Positions 16,415-24,526 of a DNA stretch of 53,405 nt are shown here, one piece after another. Position numbers and translations under genes: made by a program. The notes below the pieces were generated by a model. It searched no databases and was not told where the DNA came from. It saw nothing but the letters and a program-made list of their open reading frames with translations. How positions within the stretch are numbered: the first letter of the stretch is position 1; the number at the start of each line of letters is the position of its first letter. The stretch is from Clostridiales bacterium (GTDB lineage: Bacteria; Bacillota; Clostridia; Oscillospirales; Oscillospiraceae). The DNA is taken from positions 1 through 53,405 of the forward strand of contig JALFAD010000071.1 of NCBI GenBank assembly GCA_022772525.1, given 5' to 3'.

Positions 16415-18490
16415 TCACAGTGCCCCCAACAGTGGCGCTACGATCAAATCAATGAATTTTATGGCAACAAAGGGAATGACGATGCCGCCCAGGCCGTAGA
16501 CCAGCAGGTTGTGGCTCAGCAGCTTACCTGCCGGAACCTCCCGGTATTTTACGCCCTTCAATGCCAGCGGAATCAGCGCCACAATGATCAGAGCATTGTA
16601 GATCAGTGCGGAGAGGATGGCGCTGGTGGGGCTTGCCAGACCCATAATGTTCAGCTTTGCGAGGCCTGGATACAGCGTCATAAAGATAGCGGGGATGATG
16701 GCAAAATACTTGGCGATATCGTTGGCGATGGAGAAGGTGGTCAGGCTGCCCCGGGTCATCAGAAGCTGCTTGCCGATACGCACCACATCGATGAGCTTCG
16801 TGGGGCTGGAATCCAGGTCTACCATGTTGCCCGCTTCCTTTGCCGCCTGGGTGCCGGAGTTCATGGCCACAGCCACATCTGCCTGAGCCAGTGCGGGGGC
16901 ATCGTTGGTGCCGTCGCCGGTCATGGCTACCAGGTGGCCTTCATTCTGGAACTTGCGGATCATGGTCAGCTTGGTCTCAGGCGTGGCTTCCGCCAGAAAG
17001 TCGTCCACGCCTGCTTCCGCCGCAATGGCCGCCGCCGTCACGGGGTTGTCGCCGGTAATCATGATGGTCTTGATGCCCATTTTCCGCAAATCGGCGAATT
17101 TTTCCTTGACGCCGTCCTTAATGATGTCTTTCAGATAAATCACGCCCAGAATCTTGTGGTTCTTGGCAACCACCAGCGGTGTACCGCCCTTGGTGGCGAT
17201 GGACTGTACAACATTCGCGCACTCCTCGGAATAGGTTCCGCCCGCTTTTTCCACATAAGCCTGTATGGCCTCGGCAGCGCCCTTGCGGATTTCGTTTCCG
17301 TCATAGTCCACGCCGCTCATGCGGGTCACGGCAGTGAAGGGAATAAATTTCATACCCTTATCCTGAAGGCTCCGTCCCCGGATGCCAAACTGTTCCTTTG
17401 CCAATACCACCACGCTTCTGCCCTCCGGGGTTTCATCCGCCAGAGAGGCCAGCTGAGCGGCGTCCGCCAGTTCCTGCACATCCACACCGTCCACGGGGAT
17501 AAACTTTGCCGCCTGCCGGTTGCCCAGCGTAATGGTGCCGGTCTTATCCAGCAGCAGAACATCCACATCGCCTGCGGCTTCAATGGCACGACCACTCATG
17601 GCCAGCACATTGGCTTGATTCAGCCGACTCATACCGGCAATACCGATAGCGGACAGCAGTGCGCCGATGGTAGTTGGTGCCAGGCAAATCAGCAGTGCCA
17701 CTAGAGAGGTAACTGAGGTGGGGTTCGCCACGCTCTCCTGTCCAGCGGAGAACACGGAATAGGAGTACAGGGATGCCGTGACCAGCACGAAAATAATGGA
17801 CAGGGCAACCAGAAGAATTTCCAGCGCGATTTCATTGGGGGTTTTCTTTCGGTTGGCACCCTCTACCATGGCGATCATCTTGTCCAGGAAGGAACCGCCG
17901 GGCTCCTGGGTGACCTTGACCACCAGCCAGTCAGACAGCACCGTGGTGCCGCCGGTAACTGCGCTGCGGTCACCGCCCGCCTCCCGGATAACGGGAGCGG
18001 ATTCACCGGTGATGGCGGATTCGTCCACGGAGGCAGCGCCCTCGATGACCTCGCCGTCGGCGGGAATCTGCTCTCCGGCTTTCACAATGTAGAAGTCACC
18101 CTTTTGCAGGGAAGCGCCGGGGATTTCCTGAAAGTTCTCGTGGTCATCGGGGTGCACCAGCTTGTGGGCAGTTACATCCCGGCGGTTTGCCCGGAGGGTA
18201 TCGGCCTGCGCCTTGCCCCGGCCTTCCGCGATGGCTTCGGCGAAGTTGGAAAACAGATCCGTCAGCCACAAAATAACCGTGATGGCAAGGATAAAGCCGC
18301 TGGACACGATCCCGTCGGAAATGCCGAACAGGGACAGCAGAAACAGTGCGCTTGTCAAAATTGCGGAAACATAGACCAGAAACATAACGGGGTTCTTGAC
18401 CTGGTCTTTGAACGCCAGCTTCCGGAAGGCATCCCGGACTGCGCGGCGCAAAATTGCCTGATCGGCGAGAGAAGATTTCTTTTTCGTCAT
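16415..18490 (-). CDS. kdpB: K+-transporting P-type ATPase subunit B
   Basis: The catalytic subunit of KdpFABC (about 691 residues). The A-domain TGES motif lies near residue 157-160; its serine corresponds to the residue whose phosphorylation inhibits the E. coli pump. The phosphorylation site DKTGT is near 313-317, TGDNPVTA near 470, and GDGTNDAP near 525. Hydrophobic segments fit the seven-helix P1A type. ATG 18490 is eight bases after AAGGTAGG; a GTG nine bases upstream is less likely. It starts 16 bases after kdpA. Confidence 0.97.
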   Translation of the reverse strand: MTKKKSSLADQAILRRAVRDAFRKLAFKDQVKNPVMFLVYVSAILTSALFLLSLFGISDGIVSSGFILAITVILWLTDLFSNFAEAIAEGRGKAQADTLRANRRDVTAHKLVHPDDHENFQEIPGASLQKGDFYIVKAGEQIPADGEVIEGAASVDESAITGESAPVIREAGGDRSAVTGGTTVLSDWLVVKVTQEPGGSFLDKMIAMVEGANRKKTPNEIALEILLVALSIIFVLVTASLYSYSVFSAGQESVANPTSVTSLVALLICLAPTTIGALLSAIGIAGMSRLNQANVLAMSGRAIEAAGDVDVLLLDKTGTITLGNRQAAKFIPVDGVDVQELADAAQLASLADETPEGRSVVVLAKEQFGIRGRSLQDKGMKFIPFTAVTRMSGVDYDGNEIRKGAAEAIQAYVEKAGGTYSEECANVVQSIATKGGTPLVVAKNHKILGVIYLKDIIKDGVKEKFADLRKMGIKTIMITGDNPVTAAAIAAEAGVDDFLAEATPETKLTMIRKFQNEGHLVAMTGDGTNDAPALAQADVAVAMNSGTQAAKEAGNMVDLDSSPTKLIDVVRIGKQLLMTRGSLTTFSIANDIAKYFAIIPAIFMTLYPGLAKLNIMGLASPTSAILSALIYNALIIVALIPLALKGVKYREVPAGKLLSHNLLVYGLGGIVIPFVAIKFIDLIVAPLLGAL

Positions 18491-18506
18491 AGGAGACACC
18501 TACCTT

Positions 18507-20330
18507 TTAGTGAAGCCCAAGCATCTGGGTGAATTCGGCGATGGGGCCGAGGGACAGCGCGGGGAAGAAGCTCAGCGCACCGATGATCAGCACAATCAGA
18601 ATCAGCAGAAACACGAACATGGCGTTGCTGGTGGAGAGGGTGCCTGCGCTTTCCGCTACCCGCTTTTTCGCTGCCATGCTGCCCGCAATCACGACGGTAG
18701 CCGTCATGGGAACGAACCGCACGAAGAGCATTACCAGACCAATGCTGGTATTCAGGAAAGGCGTGTTGGCGTTGAAGCCCGCAAAAGCGGAACCATTGTT
18801 ACCGCCTGCGGAAGAATAGGCGTACAGCACCTCGCTGAGACCGTGGGCGCCCGGGTTATTCAGGCTGTCCGCTGTACCGGGCAGCAGGGTTGCGATACCA
18901 GAGCCGACCAGAATGGCAATGGGGGTAGCCAGGCACAGCAGCACTGCCATCCGCATCTCCCGGGGTTCGATTTTCTTGCCCAGATACTCGGGAGTACGGC
19001 CCACCATCAGTCCGGCAATGAATACCGTCAGGATTACAAAGCCAATCATACCGTACAGTCCGCAGCCAACACCGCCGAAGACAACCTCGCCCAGCATCAT
19101 CAGCAGCATGGGAATCAGGCCGCCCAAAGGCGTGTAGCTGTCGTGCATGGAGTTGACGGAGCCGTTGGAAGCGCAGGTCGTCCAGACAGCCCAGGTGTTG
19201 GAGGCTGCCATGCCGAAACGGGTCTCCTTGCCCTCCATGTTGCCAAGGGTGGTGTCCACCAGCCCATTGTGTGCCAAAACAGGGGTGGCGTTCTGCTCCT
19301 GTACCGCGACGATCCACAGCGCAACGGCCATCAGCAGGAACATGGCCATAAAGATGGCGAAGCCTTCCTTTTTGCCGCCCGAAATGCCCCGCTTGGCAAT
19401 GCTCCGTCCAAAGGAGAAGCACAATCCGACGGCGATGACCAGCAGGAACACCATTTCGATCAGATTGGTCAGAATCGTGGGGTTTTCATAGGGGTGGGCA
19501 GAGTTGTTGCCTAAGACACCGCCGCCGTTGGTGCCCAGCTGCTTCATAGACACCTGGCTGGCCTGGGGATACAGGGGCAGCACCTGTTTCGTGACGATTT
19601 TCGCGTCCTCCACGGTTTCGCCGTCTACGGTAACGGTTCCGGTTCCTACATCGATTTCCGCGTCCGGCAGGTAATTGCCCTCGGCGTCTGCCGCAATGGG
19701 CTCCACCAGATCAACATATCGGTTGCCGCTCAAAGTCTGAGGTACGCCCTGCTGGGTAAAAACAAGCGTACTTACCAGACAGATGGGGAGCAGGATGTAC
19801 AGGGTGCAGCGAACCAGATCCTGCCAGAAATTGCCGACGCCGTACTTCTTAATCCCGGTCAGGCCCCGGATCAGGCACCACAGCACCGCAATGCCGCTGG
19901 CGGCAGAGACAAAGTTCTGTACCGTTAGGCCTATGGCCTGGGAGAAATTACTCAAGGTAACCTCGCCGGAATAGGCCTGCCAGTTGGTGTTGGTGGTGAA
20001 GCTGGCGGCGGTGTTAAAGGCCAGATGCCAGCTTAGGCCCGGAAGCCCCTGGGGATTCCAGGGAAGCACTCCCTGGCACAACAGAATCAGCAGCAGAAGC
20101 ACAAAGCCGAACAAATTGAAGAACAGAGCCGCGGCCAGATACTTTTTCCAGCTCATGTTCTCATTGGGGTCGATGCGCAGCAGCTTGTAAATGCCCCGTT
20201 CCACCGGCCCCAGAACACGGGAAACGATACAGGTTTCCCCATCCATTACCTTGCTCATGTAGATTCCCAGTGGTACGGATATGGCCACCAGAATCCCTAC
20301 GTACAGCACATACTGTAATACTGCATTCAT
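18507..20330 (-). CDS. kdpA: K+-transporting ATPase subunit A
   Basis: The potassium-selective channel-like subunit of KdpFABC, 607 residues with about ten membrane helices. The four pore-loop repeats are visible: TNTNWQAYSGE, TNGGGVLGNNSAHPYENP, TCASNGSVNSMHDS and SSAGGNNGSAFAGFN. Its ribosome site AAGGAGGTG lies inside the end of kdpF, so the two are translationally linked. Confidence 0.97.
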   Translation of the reverse strand: MNAVLQYVLYVGILVAISVPLGIYMSKVMDGETCIVSRVLGPVERGIYKLLRIDPNENMSWKKYLAAALFFNLFGFVLLLLILLCQGVLPWNPQGLPGLSWHLAFNTAASFTTNTNWQAYSGEVTLSNFSQAIGLTVQNFVSAASGIAVLWCLIRGLTGIKKYGVGNFWQDLVRCTLYILLPICLVSTLVFTQQGVPQTLSGNRYVDLVEPIAADAEGNYLPDAEIDVGTGTVTVDGETVEDAKIVTKQVLPLYPQASQVSMKQLGTNGGGVLGNNSAHPYENPTILTNLIEMVFLLVIAVGLCFSFGRSIAKRGISGGKKEGFAIFMAMFLLMAVALWIVAVQEQNATPVLAHNGLVDTTLGNMEGKETRFGMAASNTWAVWTTCASNGSVNSMHDSYTPLGGLIPMLLMMLGEVVFGGVGCGLYGMIGFVILTVFIAGLMVGRTPEYLGKKIEPREMRMAVLLCLATPIAILVGSGIATLLPGTADSLNNPGAHGLSEVLYAYSSAGGNNGSAFAGFNANTPFLNTSIGLVMLFVRFVPMTATVVIAGSMAAKKRVAESAGTLSTSNAMFVFLLILIVLIIGALSFFPALSLGPIAEFTQMLGLH

Positions 20331-20333
20331 TCT

Positions 20334-20417
20334 TTACACCTCCTTCATCAGTACCCAGGATAGATACCCCAGAATTGCGATGGCGAGGATGCCTATCGCG
20401 CCGATTACAATTTGCAT
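20334..20417 (-). CDS. kdpF: K+-transporting ATPase small subunit KdpF
   Basis: A 27-residue single-helix peptide, MQIVIGAIGILAIAILGYLS followed by WVLMKEV, located immediately before kdpA. It has an AAAGGAGG ribosome site nine bases upstream of ATG. Position, size and hydrophobicity match KdpF, which sits at the KdpA-KdpB interface and stabilises the complex. The final codons contain the kdpA ribosome site. Confidence 0.88.
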   Translation of the reverse strand: MQIVIGAIGILAIAILGYLSWVLMKEV

Positions 20418-20447
20418 AGCCAAAACCTCCTTTGCTTTTGCGAGTGA

Positions 20448-20453
20448 ATCATA
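20448..20453 (-). promoter_or_regulatory. Candidate -10 of the kdp operon
   Basis: TATGAT on the minus strand, 30 bases before kdpF. No -35 hexamer is present at 16-18 bases, which fits activator dependence. A T-rich and CC-containing stretch (CTTTGCAAACCTTTAACC) 46-63 bases further upstream, abutting the trkH stop region, is a possible KdpE site, but this is weak. Confidence 0.45.
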
Positions 20454-20528
20454 CCACGCCATCTGCAAATGTGCTGTTTCATATTTTGGCTGGAGGTTAA
20501 AGGTTTGCAAAGATTTGGAGGAGGCTTT

Positions 20529-21995
20529 TTATCGGCGCGTTCTGGACAACTTCTTGATTTCAAGAAGTCCATAGTAAGCCCCAGTCAGCACGATGAAGAT
20601 TTCCAGTCTGCCAAGGATCATGCCGATCATTTCCACGATCAGGGTAGCATTGTTGGTCATTGGCCCAGTCAGTCCAATGGACAAGCCCACCGTGCCCAGA
20701 GCGGAAGCAAATTCAAACATGGCTTTTTCCAGGCCGCACCCGGAAGTCACTGTGAGGAGCAGCGCTCCGGCGAGGAACAGGAGCAGATAGCAGCCCACGA
20801 AGCCCACGGTATCGGAACAGAGTTCTTCGTCAATTTTGGTTCTTCCCTGGGCTTTCACATAGGTGGGTGCATCCACGCATCGCTGAGGAAGCAGCTTCCG
20901 TTTCATGTTCTGCCCGATCATCCGCAGAATCAGATAGACACGGGTCAGCTTCAGGCCGCCTGCCGTAGAACCGATTCCGCCGCCAATCAGCATCAGCAGA
21001 ATCATCAGTCCGATTGCAAAAGAAGGCCAGCTTTCGTAGCCAACCGTGGCATAGCCAGTGGTGGATAGAGCAGAAGCGGCATTGAAAAGGGCATGGCGCA
21101 GACCCGCCCCAAAACCCATGCTGCTGGACAGAGAAAAGGCCATCAGCGGCACAAAAAGCAACAGCAATACGAACAGAAACCGCACCTCGCTGACCTTCGC
21201 CGCCTGCCGCCATTTTCCCCGGAGCAGAAGCAGCAGCACCGCGAAGTTGGTCGTGCCAATGAGCATCAGCACGATGGTAACAATTTCAATGGATAGGCTG
21301 TGGTATTCACCGATGCTGTTCAGCTTTGTGGAAAAACCGCCGGTGGACAGGCTGCACATGGCATGGCACAGGCTGTCAAACAGCGGCATTCCGCAAACAA
21401 CATAGGCAGCCGTCCCCAGAATCAGGAAGATGATGTACATTTCAAAAATGGTTTGGGCCGTCTGCTTAAGGTTCGGCATCAGCTTGTCCGGGTGCCCCTC
21501 CGCGTTGAATAAATCCATGGAGCGCTTTCCGGAAACCAGCATGACCATCATCAGCACAAAGCCCAGGCCGCCGCAGTATTGCATAAAACTTCTGTAGAAC
21601 AGGAAGATATGGGAGGTTCGGGTTACATCCATCACGGAAAGCCCGGTAGTTGTCCAGCCGCTGACGGATTCAAACAGAGCCTGCACAAACTTCAACTGCC
21701 CCGAGAGGAAGAATGGCATCGCGCCAACCCCAATTCCCCAGAACCAGGTAAAAAGCACGGTGTTATTGCTATGCTGCTGGGCGGTCATGCGGTCAGAGCT
21801 GAAATAGGCTTCCCGCTTTCCAAAGGCGCACACAAGACCCCCGGCCAGAATGGAGAGCAGCCCCGGAAACAGAAAATGGATTGCATAGCCCCCATCCTCT
21901 GGATAGAACGGGAGGATTGCCACCGAGGCAATTACCAGCAGACCGATCATGACCATCAGCTTTCCCCGGCTGGAACAATCTTTCAATTTCGCCAT
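20529..21995 (-). CDS. trkH: TrkH/KtrB-family potassium uptake channel
   Basis: Membrane subunit of a constitutive-type K+ transporter, 488 residues. The four pore loops with central glycine are readable: SGWTTTGLSV, SLSTGGFS, SALSTTGYATVG and SALGTVGLSIG. The gene overlaps the preceding regulatory subunit gene by 13 bases and ends the operon TPR-trkA-trkA-trkH, just upstream of the kdp promoter. Confidence 0.95.
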   Translation of the reverse strand: MAKLKDCSSRGKLMVMIGLLVIASVAILPFYPEDGGYAIHFLFPGLLSILAGGLVCAFGKREAYFSSDRMTAQQHSNNTVLFTWFWGIGVGAMPFFLSGQLKFVQALFESVSGWTTTGLSVMDVTRTSHIFLFYRSFMQYCGGLGFVLMMVMLVSGKRSMDLFNAEGHPDKLMPNLKQTAQTIFEMYIIFLILGTAAYVVCGMPLFDSLCHAMCSLSTGGFSTKLNSIGEYHSLSIEIVTIVLMLIGTTNFAVLLLLLRGKWRQAAKVSEVRFLFVLLLLFVPLMAFSLSSSMGFGAGLRHALFNAASALSTTGYATVGYESWPSFAIGLMILLMLIGGGIGSTAGGLKLTRVYLILRMIGQNMKRKLLPQRCVDAPTYVKAQGRTKIDEELCSDTVGFVGCYLLLFLAGALLLTVTSGCGLEKAMFEFASALGTVGLSIGLTGPMTNNATLIVEMIGMILGRLEIFIVLTGAYYGLLEIKKLSRTRR

Positions 21996-22666
21996 TTGGC
22001 TTCACCGCCCTTTAATTCCAGAATCGCAATTTCCTCCTGCTCGTTTCCCGAGATCAGGACAAGAATGTCTCCTGCCAGAATCCGGGTGTCGCCTCTGGGA
22101 ATCAGGGTCTGATCCCGGCGGAGGATGCAGCCGATAATGACCTCTTTGGGCAGGTTGATTTCCCACACCTGCTTCTGAGCTGCCGGGTCTGTCTCGGTGA
22201 TGGGCACTTCCAGCAGCTGCACCCGGCCCTCTCCGATGGGGATCGCCTTTGCCATTTCCTCCATGAATGCCTGCTGCTCAATGATGCTGGTGACGGCGGA
22301 AATGGCACAGACCACGCTGTCCACGCCCATTTTGTAGAAGAAGTCCGTCTTTTGCGGGTCGGACAGCAATGACAGGGTTTTGGGAACCCGGAACTTTTTC
22401 TTACACAGCTCACAAATCACCAGATTATCCTCATCCCGGGGCGTCAGGGCAATGACAATTTCCATATTCCCGGCACCCGCATCCTCCAACACATAGGGCT
22501 TGGTGCCGTCGCCGTGGATCACGGTGAGTTTTTCGTTCTCCGCCAGTTTTTCGCAGTCGGGCAAATCCTTATTGATGACCGTGACCCGATAGCCTTTGTT
22601 CAGCAGAGACTGGGCAAGGGACTTTGCCTTGCTCCTGCCGCCTACCAAAAGTACATTTCCTTTCAT
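21983..22666 (-). CDS. TrkA-like regulatory subunit, RCK-N plus RCK-C, degenerate Rossmann motif
   Basis: A 227-residue cytoplasmic gating subunit for TrkH. The N-terminal Rossmann fold (1-140) has LLVGGRSKAKSLAQ in place of the canonical GxGxxG, so dinucleotide binding may be lost or changed. The C-terminal RCK-C (TrkA-C) domain spans about 150-220 (INLPKEVIIGCILRRDQTLI). It lies one base after the other trkA-like gene. The pair together looks like one TrkA divided between a canonical nucleotide-binding subunit and a partner. Confidence 0.9.
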   Translation of the reverse strand: MKGNVLLVGGRSKAKSLAQSLLNKGYRVTVINKDLPDCEKLAENEKLTVIHGDGTKPYVLEDAGAGNMEIVIALTPRDEDNLVICELCKKKFRVPKTLSLLSDPQKTDFFYKMGVDSVVCAISAVTSIIEQQAFMEEMAKAIPIGEGRVQLLEVPITETDPAAQKQVWEINLPKEVIIGCILRRDQTLIPRGDTRILAGDILVLISGNEQEEIAILELKGGEAKWRN

Positions 22667-22668
22667 GG

Positions 22669-23121
22669 TTAAACAGCCTCCTTCGCACGGGCCGATTTCT
22701 CCAGCAGTTTGTCAATTTCATTGGCGGACAGCACTGCCGGGCAGATGGTGTCGATGCCCAGCTCCCGGTAGACGCATTCCCGCTCCGGGTCGTACAGCCG
22801 GGAAATGACCCGCCCTACGGAGTAACATTCCTTTGCCAGCTGGGCAATGAGAATATTGGTGTTGTCGTTGTTGGTAACGGCAATGACGGCATTGGCCCGG
22901 GAGATGTCCGCTTTCTTCAGCACATCCAGATCTGTCCCGTCGCCCTCCACCGTCAGCCCGCCAAAGGAGGGGGAGAGTTTGCGGAAGGCTTCCTTCTCCT
23001 TGTCTAGAATCAGGACATTTTCTCCCTCCTCGGACAAGGTGTTTGCCAGATTAGCCCCCAGCCGTCCGCAGCCTACAATGATGGTGTAGTCTGCCTGCTT
23101 TTTGCTTTTCAAGATACTCAT
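22669..23121 (-). CDS. TrkA-like regulatory subunit, RCK-N only
   Basis: A 150-residue protein with an intact dinucleotide-binding motif IIVGCGRLGANLA, the acidic end of strand 2 (LILDKEKEAF) and the rest of an RCK-N domain. It lacks an RCK-C domain. It overlaps the TPR gene by four bases and precedes the second trkA-like gene. It probably senses NAD(H) or ATP/ADP and forms a mixed ring with the other subunit under TrkH. Confidence 0.9.
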   Translation of the reverse strand: MSILKSKKQADYTIIVGCGRLGANLANTLSEEGENVLILDKEKEAFRKLSPSFGGLTVEGDGTDLDVLKKADISRANAVIAVTNNDNTNILIAQLAKECYSVGRVISRLYDPERECVYRELGIDTICPAVLSANEIDKLLEKSARAKEAV

Positions 23122-23516
23122 TTTGTGCTCCTCCTGACTGTGTGACCAATGCCTTTTTCGTCGTATTGGATTTCATAGGGCGACGGAGCTTCCTGAGAGC
23201 AATCGCTTTCATCGTAGGCGCAGCCGCCCCGGGAATAAAATGTGCCGTAGTGATCCAGGTTTTGTCTTGCCGGTAAGTACGCGGGATCCAGCGCGTAGGC
23301 CGCCCGGAAGTGACGCATGGCGCCGGCGTGGTCGCCCTCTTTTTCCATAACAATCCCCAGTAGATTGTGAGGCTGGGGCGCGTTGGGGAATTTTCCCATG
23401 GCCTCGCAAATCATTGTCACACATTTTTGATAATCCCGGGCTTTGGCATATTTCCTCACCCCATCGCAAAGGGCCTGCAGCTGCATATCGCGGCTGGTCA
23501 GTTCCTGTGTCATCAT
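23118..23516 (-). CDS. TPR-containing protein at the head of the trk operon
   Basis: A 132-residue soluble protein. Residues about 12-85 form two to three tetratricopeptide helices (CVTMICEAMGKFPNAPQPHN; GDHAGAMRHFRAAYALDPAY). The C-terminal 45 residues look disordered. The ATG follows GGAGGATTTTAGC and the stop overlaps the next start (ATGA). The tight coupling suggests an adaptor or assembly role for the Trk system, but I know of no described function. Confidence 0.8.
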   Translation of the reverse strand: MMTQELTSRDMQLQALCDGVRKYAKARDYQKCVTMICEAMGKFPNAPQPHNLLGIVMEKEGDHAGAMRHFRAAYALDPAYLPARQNLDHYGTFYSRGGCAYDESDCSQEAPSPYEIQYDEKGIGHTVRRSTK

Positions 23517-23558
23517 GCTAAAATCCTCCTTTTGCCTTCGGATTTATCTTACAATGGA

Positions 23559-23624
23559 ATTTTAGCGCGGAAGCCGTGAGCGCGGTGTGAGAGATTTACG
23601 TTTCCTGTGAGAATTCTGTGAGAA
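23559..23624 (-). promoter_or_regulatory. Double direct-repeat operator and -10 of the trk operon
   Basis: On the minus strand two pairs of heptamers occur: TTCTCAC-AGAA-TTCTCAC (23624-23607) and CTCTCAC-ACCG-CGCTCAC (23593-23576). Each pair has 11-base spacing, and the pairs are 20 bases apart. Eleven bases after the second pair is TAAAAT (23564-23559). The arrangement fits tandem dimers of an OmpR-family regulator upstream of an activated promoter. The adjacent KdpE-like regulator (23834-24526) is the obvious candidate. Confidence 0.6.
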
Positions 23625-23645
23625 AAGAAAATGTCCCGGGAACTG

Positions 23646-23808
23646 GGGAAGCTCTGAATAAATCGCCTGCGGCTGAACAGCGGACCTTTTGCTCCAACGG
23701 TGCGGTTCCCAAAACAGGAAATACATACAGTATTCCTCTGTTTTTCGAACCTTCCGTTGAATCAAAATCTCTCGCTGTCAGCTCTTGTCGATTTATTCAG
23801 AGCTTCCC
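23646..23808. mobile_element. MITE-like palindromic element, copy 1 (163 bp)
   Basis: Bounded by perfect 20-bp inverted repeats, GGGAAGCTCTGAATAAATCG at the left and its complement at 23789-23808. The interior folds further: CAACGG...AAACAGGAAATAC pairs with GTATTCCTCTGTTT...CCGTTG. No coding capacity. A shorter relative lies at 26607-26685. It is inserted between the KdpE-like regulator gene and the trk operator. Confidence 0.8.
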
Positions 23809-23833
23809 TAGTCCCGAGACATTCCCCATTCTT

Positions 23834-24526
23834 CTATTCATCCACCAGCCGGTATCCCACGCCGATTTCGGTGAGGATGTACCGGGGCTTTGCCGGGGAT
23901 TTCTCGATTTTCCGCCGCAGTCCAGCCATCAGCGCCCGCAGGGCCTGGGTGTCGTTTCCGTAGCCCGGGCCGTAGATTTCCCGGATGATGTACTGGGTGG
24001 TCAATACCTTGCCCATATTCCGGAACAGCAGGGACAGAAGGCTATACTCCATAGGTGTCACATGAAGCTCCGTCCCATCCAGAAATACCAGATGCCGTTC
24101 CAGATCGATGGACAGCCCGCCTACGGAGTAAACCGTCTGCTGCGTGGCAACCGATGTTCGGCGGGAATGCCGCAGAGCCACCCGAATCCGGGCCATCAAC
24201 TCCGTGGCGGAGAAAGGCTTGGTCAGGTAGTCGTCCGCGCCGCCGTCCAGGGCGGCGGCTTTTTCGTTATCCTGATCCCGGGCGGAGACCACGATGATGG
24301 GCACCTCCGACCACTCCCGCACCTTTTTGATGACCTCCATGCCGTCAAAATCCGGCAGCCCCAAATCCAGCAGCATTAGGTCAATCTGATTGGAAACCAG
24401 CTGGGACAACGCCCCCTGGGCGTTTCCGGCGGTGAGGCAGGGAAAGCCCTCCTGCTTCAGAGTGTAAGTGATAAAGCTGCGGATTTGGGCGTCGTCCTCC
24501 ACAACCAGAATCCATTCACTTCTCAA
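23834..24526 (-). CDS. KdpE-like response regulator, second copy
   Basis: OmpR-family regulator of 230 residues, clearly a paralogue of the kdpE product at 11966. Phospho-acceptor Asp 54 in MLLDLGLPDFDG, conserved KPFSATELMARIR, winged-helix domain about 130-228 (VTPMEYSLLSLLFRNMGKVL; ILTEIGVGYRLV). It overlaps its kinase gene by 11 bases. The location directly upstream of the trk operon suggests that it regulates trk, and perhaps kdp as well. Confidence 0.93.
   Translation of the reverse strand: MRSEWILVVEDDAQIRSFITYTLKQEGFPCLTAGNAQGALSQLVSNQIDLMLLDLGLPDFDGMEVIKKVREWSEVPIIVVSARDQDNEKAAALDGGADDYLTKPFSATELMARIRVALRHSRRTSVATQQTVYSVGGLSIDLERHLVFLDGTELHVTPMEYSLLSLLFRNMGKVLTTQYIIREIYGPGYGNDTQALRALMAGLRRKIEKSPAKPRYILTEIGVGYRLVDE

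Noticed and set aside
16310-17704. 464-codon plus-strand frame opposite kdpC/kdpB
   Set aside because: Antisense to highly conserved kdpB motifs; no start signal and no recognisable domain.
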